47,137 nt of DNA from Moraxella canis (GTDB lineage: Bacteria; Pseudomonadota; Gammaproteobacteria; Pseudomonadales; Moraxellaceae): NCBI RefSeq assembly GCF_002014965.1, contig NZ_MUXT01000014.1, forward strand, positions 1-47,137, written 5' to 3'. A model generated the notes under the pieces. That model was not told where the DNA came from. It ran no database searches and saw only the letters and a list, made by a program, of their open reading frames with translations. Below are positions 1 to 7,752 of this stretch, in pieces; within the stretch, counting starts at the first letter, position 1; each line of letters begins with the position of its first letter. A program made the translations under genes and the position numbers.

Positions 1-121
1 ATTTTAAATTAACAATGCCAAAATTATTAGTTGTGAAGCAGTAAAATCATTCATTTTTATATTGAATAAATTCCACTTTTAATGCAGAATAAAAGTTCAT
101 TATTTGACCTTTGATAACCCT

Positions 122-1195
122 ATGAATTTTGTCGATGTTGAACCCACCTTAGAAAACTATTGGCGAGCGATTATTTTATTTGGCAAAAATACCGCTTCTT
201 ACAAATTTGCCCTTGCCAAAAGCCTGATTGATGTGAGCCTTGAGCGAAAATCGGATTTAATCACCCTTGATGATTTAGCCCTGCCGTATGCCTTGCACCT
301 TACCGAACACCTTAAACACAGCCCCAAGCAATCCACTGCCAAAACCAGTCAATTTATCCAAGCTTGCCAAGATTACAACGAAGGCAAAATTGATGAAGAT
401 AGGCTAGTTCAAATTACCAAAAAAGAAGGTTTTAAATACGTTTTAGATGCCTTTCATGTCGTCAATACCAAAGCCATTCAAGAACGATTTTATGATGTGG
501 TGAATGAAGAGTTTTTTATTGATGAGCGTAAATTTAACAAAGGTATACGCTTGACGGATAACCTATTTAAACTTTTCTATGTCTATGATAATTCAGCCAA
601 AGATTTAAATCAAGAAACCGAATCCCGTTGGAATCTTGTTGAAAAAGCGTGGGAATTGAACATCAATAAAAATCTAATTGCAGTCGAATTTGACCAAGAA
701 ACAAAACAGCTTTTTGCTCATGATACCAAACATCGCCGAACCAATATTACCACGTCTCGTGGGGCGTTAAATGGCTATCAAAAAAGCCGTTGTTTTTACT
801 GTTTTAAAGAAATTAGTATCAGTTCCGCCGATGAGTTACTGGCAGACGTGGACCACTTTTTCCCACATTTATTAAAGCCTGAAGTCGCCAATGCGGGTTG
901 CTGTCGCCCTGTCAATATGGATGGGGTTTGGAATCTCGTTCTTTCATGCTCAGAATGTAATCGTGGTGAAAGTGGAAAATTTGCTCAAGTGCCAAGTATT
1001 GAACTGTTAAATAGGCTACATACTCGCAATGAATATCTTATCGGTAGTTATCATCCCTTACGAGAAACGCTAATCATGCAAACAGGCTCAAATGAGCGTG
1101 ACCGCAAATACTTTTTGGATAAATCCTATCGCTTTTCCAAAGAACGTTTAATCCACAGTTGGCAACCCAAAGCACAAGGTATAAGCAGTTTTTAA
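122..1195 (+). CDS. HNH endonuclease family protein
   Basis: A protein of about 357 residues whose C-terminal half carries an HNH-type nuclease signature. CFYC is followed by DVDHFFPH (the likely metal/catalytic His region), then WNLVLSCSECNRGESGKF, giving two CxxC zinc knuckles around a DH...N core. The N-terminal half has no domain I recognise. I chose ATG 122; a TTG at 104 is in frame, and neither has a clear Shine-Dalgarno. An ATG at 82 in another frame could be the original start (see findings). The stop directly abuts the downstream methyltransferase ATG (TAAATG), so the two are surely co-transcribed. HNH plus methyltransferase suggests a restriction or phage-defence role, but the pairing is the only support. 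The gene is AT-rich relative to the core genes to the right. Confidence 0.75.
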   Translation: MNFVDVEPTLENYWRAIILFGKNTASYKFALAKSLIDVSLERKSDLITLDDLALPYALHLTEHLKHSPKQSTAKTSQFIQACQDYNEGKIDEDRLVQITKKEGFKYVLDAFHVVNTKAIQERFYDVVNEEFFIDERKFNKGIRLTDNLFKLFYVYDNSAKDLNQETESRWNLVEKAWELNINKNLIAVEFDQETKQLFAHDTKHRRTNITTSRGALNGYQKSRCFYCFKEISISSADELLADVDHFFPHLLKPEVANAGCCRPVNMDGVWNLVLSCSECNRGESGKFAQVPSIELLNRLHTRNEYLIGSYHPLRETLIMQTGSNERDRKYFLDKSYRFSKERLIHSWQPKAQGISSF

Positions 1196-1789
1196 ATGGC
1201 GACGTTAGATTTTTATCAGACCCATGCTAAAGATTTTTTTAACCAGACTATCAATGTCGATATGCAAAATGTCTATCAGCCTTTTTTAGAAAATTTGCCA
1301 AGTGGTAAACAAATTATTTCGGACGTAGGCTGTGGCTCTGGGCGAGATAGCGTATTTTTTGCTAAACAAGGCTTTCAAGTCATGGCGATAGATGGCTCAC
1401 AAAATCTGATTGAGTTAGCCAAGCAAAATCATCCCACTATTGATTGGCAATGTTTAGCTTTTAATGAGATAAAAAATCAAAACTGGCATAACAAGTTTAC
1501 AGGCATTTGGGCGTGTGCGTCGTTGCTTCATGTGCCTTTTGATGAGCTACCTAATATTTTAAATGACTTGTTAGAGACGTTAAAACCGAATGGTATTCTC
1601 TATGCTTCATTTAAATATGGCGATAGCGAACGGGAAAAAGATGGGCGTTTTTTTTGTGATATGAATGAAAGTCGTTGGCAATTAGTGGAAAGTGAATTGC
1701 CAAATATGAAAACTTTAAAAATTTGGCAGACGGTTGATAATCGAAAAGATAGGCAAGAAGTTTGGTTTAATATTTTGTTAGGAAATTAA
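1196..1789 (+). CDS. Class I SAM-dependent methyltransferase
   Basis: A 197-residue protein with a Rossmann-type SAM-binding motif I, DVGCGSGRDSVFF, near residue 43 and an acidic motif II region, VMAIDGS, about 20 residues later. Motif I is GRDS-type, as in TehB-like and related small methyltransferases. LKPNGILYASFKYG matches the post-IV strand. There is no NPPY or DPPY motif, so it is not an obvious DNA adenine methylase, and the substrate cannot be told from sequence. It starts at the base after the HNH gene stop, indicating translational coupling. A defence or modification role is inferred from the neighbour only. Confidence 0.8.
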   Translation: MATLDFYQTHAKDFFNQTINVDMQNVYQPFLENLPSGKQIISDVGCGSGRDSVFFAKQGFQVMAIDGSQNLIELAKQNHPTIDWQCLAFNEIKNQNWHNKFTGIWACASLLHVPFDELPNILNDLLETLKPNGILYASFKYGDSEREKDGRFFCDMNESRWQLVESELPNMKTLKIWQTVDNRKDRQEVWFNILLGN

Positions 1790-1882
1790 TTTTATTTTCT
1801 TAAAAATCAATTTAAAGTCAATAAAAATCAATTCCAAAAGATTTAGAGAGTTTTTTTAGATAATATTCAAAAGAAAATACTT

Positions 1883-2127
1883 ATGAGTTGGTTAGAACAC
1901 GAATTATCTTTGAATAATACACCCGATATTATCAAGCCAGTTTATATTGGAATTGATTTTGGTACATCAACAACTGTGGTAAGTCGTGCCTATATCAATG
2001 GTAAAAAGTAGATATTGAACCTTTGAAATTGAATCAACCTGAACAATATGGTGGTGTATCCAGGCATTATTTGGCAAATAGTGTTTTGGCATGGAAAGAT
2101 AAAAAAAATGGAGCTGTACTAGATTAG
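1883..2127 (+). pseudogene. Hsp70/DnaK-like protein, truncated and frameshifted N-terminal fragment
   Basis: From ATG 1883 the frame reads 42 codons and contains VYIGIDFGTSTTVVS, the phosphate-1 loop of the Hsp70/actin ATPase fold. It stops at TAG 2009. Reading resumes one base back, at KVDIEPLKLNQPEQYGG..., and stays open to TAG 2125, which lies inside the left end of the IS element. One missing A in the run at 2003-2007 explains the shift. No continuation of the ATPase domain is seen beyond the IS, so the rest of the gene is gone. It lies about 90 bases after the methyltransferase gene on the same strand. Hsp70-like proteins with a short N-terminal lead such as this occur outside the DnaK chaperone operon; the original function is unknown. 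Confidence 0.7.
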
Positions 2128-2825
2128 CCTAAATCCCACACCATCTTCTCAATACTTTAAGCTGATTAGAGGGTGTACCATAGTTAAAACGACACTCACA
2201 TTCTTTGATAAAAAGATGAAAGTGTTTCTTGTCAATGCCATTGTACTTTCTTAAAACACGCTTGGCTTGCGACCAAAAGTTTTCAATGCCGTTGATGTGA
2301 TTGTGGTCTTTTGCAAATTCTTTGGAATGGTTAATTCTAACATGCTTAAAATCACTGACATCAAGAGCATTGTCACTACGATAGCTATCAGTATAGACAA
2401 TGCTGTCAGGCTTGATTTTGCTTGTGATGATAGGCATGAGTGTGTTAGTCTTGGTGTCTTTAACCACAACCACAAAGACTTTACCGTTGCGTTTTAAAAG
2501 ACCGAAAACAGCTGTTTTACCACCAGCTCTGCGACCACGCTTGCCTTTGCCAATGCCACCAAAATAGCTTTCATCAAGCTTTATTTCGCCATCAAACAAT
2601 TCTTTAGCCTTAAGATTAAGATGGTATTCCATCACAAGTCTGATTTTATGGTAGAATAAAGCTGCTGCATTATGCTGAATACCAAGCAAATCAGCTGCCG
2701 AACGAGCAGTCACTTCAAGTACAAAAAAAAATTCAAGCATCCTTTTTTTGTACTTTTTTACTGAGTTTACAATGGGTTATCTTCATAAAACTAGTATAAC
2801 ATGAGAGTTATTCTAGTACAGACCC
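2110..2825 (-). mobile_element. IS1595-family (IS1016-like) insertion sequence
   Basis: An element of about 716 bp bounded by imperfect terminal inverted repeats. The left end reads GGAGCTGTACTAGA from 2110, and the right end, read in reverse complement from 2825, is GGGTCTGTACTAGA. It contains one transposase frame on the minus strand. Flanking bases (AAAAAAAT on the left, TTAATAAT on the right) are not a direct repeat, so a target duplication is not visible. Together with the missing half of the Hsp70-like gene, this suggests a deletion adjacent to the element after insertion. Confidence 0.75.
2129..2786 (-). pseudogene. IS1595-family transposase, N-terminal frameshift
   Basis: The main frame (2740 to 2129, 203 residues) carries the DDE-type catalytic region of IS1016-like transposases: LDESYFGG, VYTDSYRSD, and HINGIENFWSQAKRVL near the C terminus. 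The usual N terminus lies in another frame. ATG 2786 reads MKITHCKLSKKVQKK, then DA and a stop at 2733. The conserved continuation LEFFFVLEVTARSAADLLG is in the 2740 frame. A one-base indel in the A run near 2743-2750 would join them. Translation from ATG 2740 could give a product lacking the first 14 or so residues, so activity is doubtful rather than excluded. Confidence 0.7.
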
Positions 2826-2865
2826 TTAATAATTATCATCGCATGAAGATTTTTTAAGGTATATC

Positions 2866-2895
2866 TTGACAAGCTGAGTAATTTGTAAATAATAT
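2866..2895 (+). promoter_or_regulatory. Sigma70-type promoter for the GT25 gene
   Basis: TTGACA at 2866-2871 and TAATAT at 2890-2895 are separated by 18 bases, about 25 bases before the ATG at 2920. It lies 40 bp outside the IS end, so it is native to the right-hand flank. Confidence 0.6.
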
Positions 2896-2919
2896 GAACA
2901 TATTTATCAATAACAGATT

Positions 2920-3750
2920 ATGATGAAAAATTACGTTATCAGTTTAACGACAGCATCAGAAAGACGAGATCATATCATCCGCGAGTTCGGCAAGCAGGGT
3001 GTGGATTTTGAATTTTTTGATGCAGTGACGCCAGAACAGGTTGACAACTTAGCTGAAAGATATAATATCAATGTCGGCTCGTGTGAATTAACCAAAGGTG
3101 AATTAGCCTGTCTATTCAGCCATTTATCCTTATGGCATAAAGCTTTAGGCGAGAACATGGATTATATCGCCATTTTTGAAGACGATGTATATTTGGGGAA
3201 TAACTCTCATTTATACCTTGGTGATGCAAAATGGATACCAAAAAACATAGACACAGTTAAACTTGAGTTCTTTCAAGAATTGGTTGATATGGATTTCACT
3301 GGTCTTAAACTACCAGGAAATAGAAAGCTAAGAAAAATAAATTCAGTTCATTTGGGTGCAGCCGGGTACATCCTAAATACGCATTCAATTAATAAATTTT
3401 TAAATATAATCAAAAGTTATCAGCAAATCATCCCTATTGACCATGTCTTATTTGATTCTCATTTAAAAGAAATAGATGTATTCCAAATGCATCCTGCCAT
3501 CGTTGTGCAAAGCGACCGGGTGAACACTGCTGGAAATAATAATATTAATGTTTTTAAAAGCCAGTTAGAAGCGGATCGTAGGATTAGGATTAATAATTCG
3601 CAAATATCAGAAAATATACTTAAAAACGAACTACCATATACTCGTTACAAGCGTAAAATAATTAGAGAAATCCATAGAATCATTGCTCAAGTTACTACTT
3701 TGACTAACACTGTATATAGGCATTTTTTTTCAAAGTCAAAATTTAGATAA
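2920..3750 (+). CDS. Family 25 glycosyltransferase (LOS/LPS biosynthesis)
   Basis: A 276-residue protein beginning KNYVISLTTASERRDHI, the N-terminal signature of GT25 lipooligosaccharide galactosyltransferases, followed by FEDDVYL at about residue 90, the metal-binding DxD-like motif. Proteins of this family add sugars, typically galactose, from UDP-sugar to the LOS core at the inner face of the cytoplasmic membrane. The acceptor cannot be predicted. ATG codons at 2920 and 2923 are both possible; no strong ribosome-binding site is seen. It is AT-rich compared with msbA, which follows after a short gap. LOS glycosyltransferases are often laterally exchanged. The neighbourhood (lipid A flippase next) fits surface glycolipid assembly. 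Confidence 0.85.
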   Translation: MMKNYVISLTTASERRDHIIREFGKQGVDFEFFDAVTPEQVDNLAERYNINVGSCELTKGELACLFSHLSLWHKALGENMDYIAIFEDDVYLGNNSHLYLGDAKWIPKNIDTVKLEFFQELVDMDFTGLKLPGNRKLRKINSVHLGAAGYILNTHSINKFLNIIKSYQQIIPIDHVLFDSHLKEIDVFQMHPAIVVQSDRVNTAGNNNINVFKSQLEADRRIRINNSQISENILKNELPYTRYKRKIIREIHRIIAQVTTLTNTVYRHFFSKSKFR

Positions 3751-3788
3751 TTATTTGCGGTTTATTGTATAGATTTTTAGAGAGGCTT

Positions 3789-5645
3789 ATGATTAGCAAA
3801 CTCACCTTCGGCCTATTCTCCGAAAAAGATACCGCAAGTTTTATGCGGCTTATGACTTATATCAAGCCATATAAAGCACGCATTTTGTTTGCCTTGCTCG
3901 CTATTGTTGGGGTTGCCCTCAGCGAAAGTTATTTGGCGGCATTTATTGCCCCACTTGTCAATCAAGGCTTTGCAGCTGCCGATCCTGCAAACATCCCCAT
4001 GCTGACAGGAGATGGACTAGGCGCGAAGCTAAAGTATTACGCCCAAAGCTTTCAGCATATGATTTGGGGCACAGAAAATAAAGTTTGGATTGTTCCGCTG
4101 TTTTTTATGGGTTTGGTGATCTTTCGTGGGATTTGCCGCTTCATCAGCGCTTATTTGATGGCATGGGTAGCCACCACTGCCATCGGTCATCTTCGCCGAG
4201 ATATGTTTGATAAAATGCTGTCATTTTCATCAGCGCACCACCAAACCATGCCCTCAGGCGAGATGCTGATGAATATGGTGCAGATGGCCGAAAACTCCAT
4301 CAGTAATGCCAGTAATGTATTTATCGTTTTAACACGCGATACTTTAATTGTGATTGGCTTGGTGTGCGTGCTGTTTTATCTCAATTGGCAGCTTGCATTG
4401 TTTATCATGATTATGTTTCCAGTACTGTCCGCCCTGTCGCGCTACTATCGTAATCGACTTAAAGACATTATCGATAACGCTCAAAAAAGTATCGGTTCAT
4501 TAAATAATGTTGTCAATGAAACCCATCAAGGTCACCGCGTGGTTAAACTGTTTGGTGGTCAGGCGCAATCTTCTGCCAAATTCTCTGAAGTCAATAATAT
4601 CATCGTGCGACTTGGCAAAAAAATCAGCCAAGCCAACGCAGCCCGTTCCCCCATCAGTGAAGTGGTTGGTTCCACAGCATTGGCCGGTGTGATATTTTTT
4701 GCCCTATGGCAAAGTCAGCAAGGACTGACCACCATTGGTGAATTTATGGCGTTCATCGTAGCGATGATGCAGATGTTTGGACCCATTAAAAACCTTGCCA
4801 ATATCAGCATCCCGATGCAGACGATGTTTTTGGCAGCTGACTCAGTATGCGCCTTTTTGGATACCAAGCCTGAAGATGATCAAGGCACGATCGAGCTGAG
4901 TAATGTCAAAGGCTACATTCATTTTAATCATGTCAGCGTGCAATATGACAATGAAACAACCAAAGCACTCGATGATTTTAATCTTGATATCTGTCCTGGC
5001 GAAAAAATCGCTTTTGTCGGGCGGTCGGGATCGGGTAAAACCACTGCGATCAACCTACTGCCGCGCTTTATCAATCCCATTGAGGGTGAGATTTTATTAG
5101 ATAATATTAATATTCAAGAAGTAAAGCTTGCCAATCTAAGAAGCCAGTTCGCCTTAGTTTCTCAAGAGATATTTTTATTTGATGATACCTTATTTGAAAA
5201 TGTGCGTTACTCACGCCCAAATGCTACCGAAGCAGAAGTTATGGCAGCTTTAGAAGCCGCCAATCTTACTGAGCTGGTCACCAAGCATCCAAAAGGATTG
5301 CATCAGCCGATCGGCGCCAATGGCAGTTTGCTATCAGGAGGTCAACGCCAACGCGTGTCGATTGCGCGCGCCATTTTAAAAGATGCGCCAATTCTGCTGC
5401 TAGATGAAGCTACCAGCGCTCTTGATAATGAGTCTGAGCGCCTTGTACAGCAAGCACTTGAGCGTCTGATGTCAGGTCGTACCAGCATCATTGTGGCTCA
5501 CCGCTTAAGCACGATTGAACAAGCCGACCGTATCATCGTCATGGACGGCGGAAAAATCATTGAAGAAGGCTCTCACACAGAACTTTTGGCAAAAGATGGG
5601 TATTATGCGATGCTGCATAATTCATCTTCGATCACAGAATCTTAA
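3789..5645 (+). CDS. msbA: Lipid A export ATP-binding/permease MsbA
   Basis: A half-size ABC exporter of 618 residues that flips core-lipid A across the inner membrane as a homodimer. The N-terminal half is a six-helix transmembrane domain. The C-terminal nucleotide-binding domain shows Walker A GRSGSGKTT (about residue 411), a Q-loop (ALVSQEIFLF), signature LSGGQRQR (about 514), Walker B ILLLDEATSALD (about 535) and the H-loop AHRLST (about 570). ATG 3789 is chosen because AGAGAGG lies just upstream; a TTG at 3765 would add 8 residues without a good ribosome-binding site. Length matches the family (about 580-620). It follows the GT25 gene by 38 bases and ends at a strong terminator. Confidence 0.95.
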   Translation: MISKLTFGLFSEKDTASFMRLMTYIKPYKARILFALLAIVGVALSESYLAAFIAPLVNQGFAAADPANIPMLTGDGLGAKLKYYAQSFQHMIWGTENKVWIVPLFFMGLVIFRGICRFISAYLMAWVATTAIGHLRRDMFDKMLSFSSAHHQTMPSGEMLMNMVQMAENSISNASNVFIVLTRDTLIVIGLVCVLFYLNWQLALFIMIMFPVLSALSRYYRNRLKDIIDNAQKSIGSLNNVVNETHQGHRVVKLFGGQAQSSAKFSEVNNIIVRLGKKISQANAARSPISEVVGSTALAGVIFFALWQSQQGLTTIGEFMAFIVAMMQMFGPIKNLANISIPMQTMFLAADSVCAFLDTKPEDDQGTIELSNVKGYIHFNHVSVQYDNETTKALDDFNLDICPGEKIAFVGRSGSGKTTAINLLPRFINPIEGEILLDNINIQEVKLANLRSQFALVSQEIFLFDDTLFENVRYSRPNATEAEVMAALEAANLTELVTKHPKGLHQPIGANGSLLSGGQRQRVSIARAILKDAPILLLDEATSALDNESERLVQQALERLMSGRTSIIVAHRLSTIEQADRIIVMDGGKIIEEGSHTELLAKDGYYAMLHNSSSITES

Positions 5646-5662
5646 GCACTCACTTAAAACCC

Positions 5663-5707
5663 AAAGCCAAGCGTTTATTCAATTTTAATAAGCGCTTGGC
5701 TTTATTT
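5663..5707 (+). terminator. Rho-independent terminator after msbA
   Basis: An 11-bp perfect stem, AAAGCCAAGCG (5663-5673) with CGCTTGGCTTT (5693-5703), followed by TTTATTTATT. Confidence 0.85.
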
Positions 5708-5958
5708 ATTATCCAATCAAACAGGCATAACCAATCTTTCGCTATCTAAACCCACCCTAATACCACCCACCTCTAAGTGTCATGATTTTTTCACAGTCAT
5801 CAGCTATAGTAAAAACTGGGCGTTATAGCACTCTTGGCTTGACTTTGACCGTTGTAACTTTGCAAATTTGCAAAATTATCTTTGAATTTTCGCCCTTATC
5901 ATTTGCTGACTGCTGATTTATACTATATCCAATGAATGATTAAATTTTTTGGAGTTTT
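5708..5958. promoter_or_regulatory. Noncoding region upstream of the pirin gene with a 16-bp palindrome
   Basis: No gene is seen in this 250-base stretch. It holds a perfect 16-bp palindrome, TTTGCAAATTTGCAAA, at 5859-5874, just after two TTGAC-type hexamers (5839 and 5845). No -10 box is well spaced from these. TTATCA, 17 bases, then TATACT ending about 20 bases before the ATG is a weak alternative promoter. The palindrome is a plausible operator, without a known regulator here. Confidence 0.4.
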
Positions 5959-5959
5959 T

Positions 5960-6670
5960 ATGAAATCTGTATATCACGCAGCTGACAGTCGCGGTACCGC
6001 TAATCATGGCTGGCTAAAAAGCCGTCACACATTTAGTTTTGGTCATTATTATGACCCAAAACGCATGGGATTTGGGGCGCTACTGGTCATCAATGATGAT
6101 CAAGTCATTGGCGGTCAAGGCTTTGGCACGCATCCGCATCGCGACATGGAGATTATCTCCATCCCTTTGAGTGGCGATTTGGCGCACAAAGACAGTATGG
6201 GAAATGGCAGCATTATTAAAAATGGCGACATCCAAGTCATGTCGGCAGGTACAGGCGTCACTCACAGCGAAATGAACGCCAATGCTGATCAGATTGTCAA
6301 ATTTTTACAAATTTGGGTTCAGCCTAATAAAGCTGGCGTTACCCCACGCTATCAGCAAATCAGTCTGGCTGACCTGATTGGCAAAAATGAATTCGGTCAA
6401 GTCTTATCGCCCAATGCTGATGATGCAGGCGTTTGGATTCATCAAGATGCTTGGTTCCATCTTGGTCATTTTGACGCTGGCAACTCAAGCGAATATACGC
6501 TCAAAAATTCTGATAACGGTGTCTATGTCTTTGTGATTAAAGGTAAAATCCGTGTTAATGACACCATTTTAGATGAGCGGGATGGCTTGGGCGTGTGGGA
6601 AATAGATACACTGAATGTACAAGCTGATACGGATGCTGAAGTGTTGCTGATTGAAGTGCCTATGAGCTGA
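5960..6670 (+). CDS. Pirin family protein (YhhW-like bicupin)
   Basis: A 236-residue bicupin of the pirin/YhhW type. The N-terminal cupin carries THPHRDMEI and GTGVTHSEMNA, which supply the His/His/His/Glu metal ligands typical of pirins with quercetin 2,3-dioxygenase activity. The start at ATG 5960 is supported by GGAG 8 bases upstream; an ATG at 5936 adds eight residues without a site. It is followed after 113 bases by a DoxX-family gene, and a second, longer pirin gene lies 1 kb downstream. The physiological substrate is unknown, and members have been tied to redox or electrophile responses. Confidence in the family is high, in the reaction low. Confidence 0.88.
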   Translation: MKSVYHAADSRGTANHGWLKSRHTFSFGHYYDPKRMGFGALLVINDDQVIGGQGFGTHPHRDMEIISIPLSGDLAHKDSMGNGSIIKNGDIQVMSAGTGVTHSEMNANADQIVKFLQIWVQPNKAGVTPRYQQISLADLIGKNEFGQVLSPNADDAGVWIHQDAWFHLGHFDAGNSSEYTLKNSDNGVYVFVIKGKIRVNDTILDERDGLGVWEIDTLNVQADTDAEVLLIEVPMS

Positions 6671-6783
6671 TCTTCGATCTTGGATGATCGCAGAATGCCA
6701 ATCCATCAGAATGAAAGCTTAACCCATTCATCACGATAGTTTTACTCACAATTTAACCAATCATCCATAATAGGAGCATGGAT

Positions 6784-7218
6784 ATGATTACAAAAGACGA
6801 TTTTCGCATTCATAATGAGTCATTTGATTTGACCAATCCGATGAATTCTTTGAGAATCTTGGCAGGTGCAGGCTTTATCCCACATGCTTTTGGTAAATTT
6901 GCCAATGGCGGGATCAATCCAGCAACTTTGGGATTTTTTGAAGCGGCAGGATATGCACCAGCCTCATTATGGATTATTTTTGCGGCGATCGCCGAAATTG
7001 TGGTAGGCGTGATGTTGGTTTTGGGCATTGCCACACGATTTAGCGCCTTCATTGCTGCTGCTATTTTGGTCTTTGCGCTAGGATCTTTGATTGTTGTGGC
7101 GGGGTTTGGTTGGTTTTGGAATACCGGCGGGATTGAATATCTGGTGTTCTGGATTTTGGTGTGTTTATTAGTTTGTCAGTATGAATTTATAAAACACAAA
7201 ACCCATTTTAGCAGATAA
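6784..7218 (+). CDS. DoxX family membrane protein
   Basis: A 144-residue protein with four predicted transmembrane segments and the family features RILAGAGFIPHAFGKF near the start and AEIVVGVMLVLGIATRFSA in the middle, as in DoxX/DoxD-like inner-membrane proteins. ATG 6784 is preferred because AGGAG (6772-6776) is seven bases upstream; ATG 6778 would be only one base away. DoxX-like genes often sit with pirins and oxidoreductases, and its position between two pirin genes fits that. No catalytic role can be assigned. Confidence 0.85.
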   Translation: MITKDDFRIHNESFDLTNPMNSLRILAGAGFIPHAFGKFANGGINPATLGFFEAAGYAPASLWIIFAAIAEIVVGVMLVLGIATRFSAFIAAAILVFALGSLIVVAGFGWFWNTGGIEYLVFWILVCLLVCQYEFIKHKTHFSR

Positions 7219-7223
7219 TCCAT

Positions 7224-7263
7224 AAAAGCCTGCCGATACCACCGATATCAGCAAGCTTTTTTA
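7224..7263 (+). terminator. Rho-independent terminator after the DoxX gene
   Basis: Stem AAAAGCCTGC with GCAAGCTTTT (one mismatch), containing an inner CGATA/TATC pairing, followed by TTTTTTAAT. Confidence 0.65.
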
Positions 7264-7289
7264 ATAACAAGTCACCTACAGAGCAGCGC

Positions 7290-7317
7290 TTGTATCTTAA
7301 GTGAATTTTGCTAGAAT
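7290..7317 (+). promoter_or_regulatory. Sigma70-type promoter for the GNAT-pirin pair
   Basis: TTGTAT (7290-7295), a 16-base spacer and TAGAAT (7312-7317) with an extended TGC before the -10 box, about 100 bases upstream of the GNAT gene. Confidence 0.55.
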
Positions 7318-7419
7318 AGGATTGGCATAGGTATGCGCGCTGGCTATCCCATTTGACTGATCGGCGGCCAGTTTAACGATTAAAATTTAAAATGACTTTA
7401 AAATGACGAAGGACATGAT

Positions 7420-7719
7420 ATGACTGACTATCAAGTAATCGATAATAAAGAGCTGTCTCGATTTGAAATCCATAAAGATGGACATGTGGCATTTGAAAAT
7501 TACCGCTTATTTGATGGCGGCATTGCTTATACTTATACCGAAGTGCCAGAAGCGCTTGGCGGTCAGGGCATTGCTGCATATTTGGTAAAACACATTTTAG
7601 ATGACGCAGCAGCCAAGGGCTTAAAGGTGGATCCTGTTTGCCCTTATGTGCGCAAGTACATTGACAAGCACCCTGAATATCAAGCAAATACAGTCAATTA
7701 CAGCGCACCAAGCGAATAA
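7420..7719 (+). CDS. Small GNAT-family N-acetyltransferase (YjdJ/NATD1-like)
   Basis: A 99-residue protein matching the short GNAT group. HVAFENYRLFDGGIAYTYTEVPEALGGQGIAAYLVKH contains the acetyl-CoA pyrophosphate-binding loop (GGQGIA), followed by PVCPYVRKYIDKHPEYQ, the conserved C-terminal motif. GAAGGAC upstream of ATG 7420 supports the start. It sits 33 bases before the second pirin gene, with one likely promoter for both. The acetyl acceptor is unknown in this family. Confidence 0.85.
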   Translation: MTDYQVIDNKELSRFEIHKDGHVAFENYRLFDGGIAYTYTEVPEALGGQGIAAYLVKHILDDAAAKGLKVDPVCPYVRKYIDKHPEYQANTVNYSAPSE

Positions 7720-7752
7720 ATGAGCACAATGATAAATTTCAAGGAGAAATAA

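Noticed and set aside
2000..2015. Programmed -1 frameshift in the Hsp70-like gene (TAAAAAGT)
   Set aside because: The bases do not make a standard X XXY YYZ slippery heptamer, and the gene is truncated by the IS anyway, so a simple deletion is the better reading.
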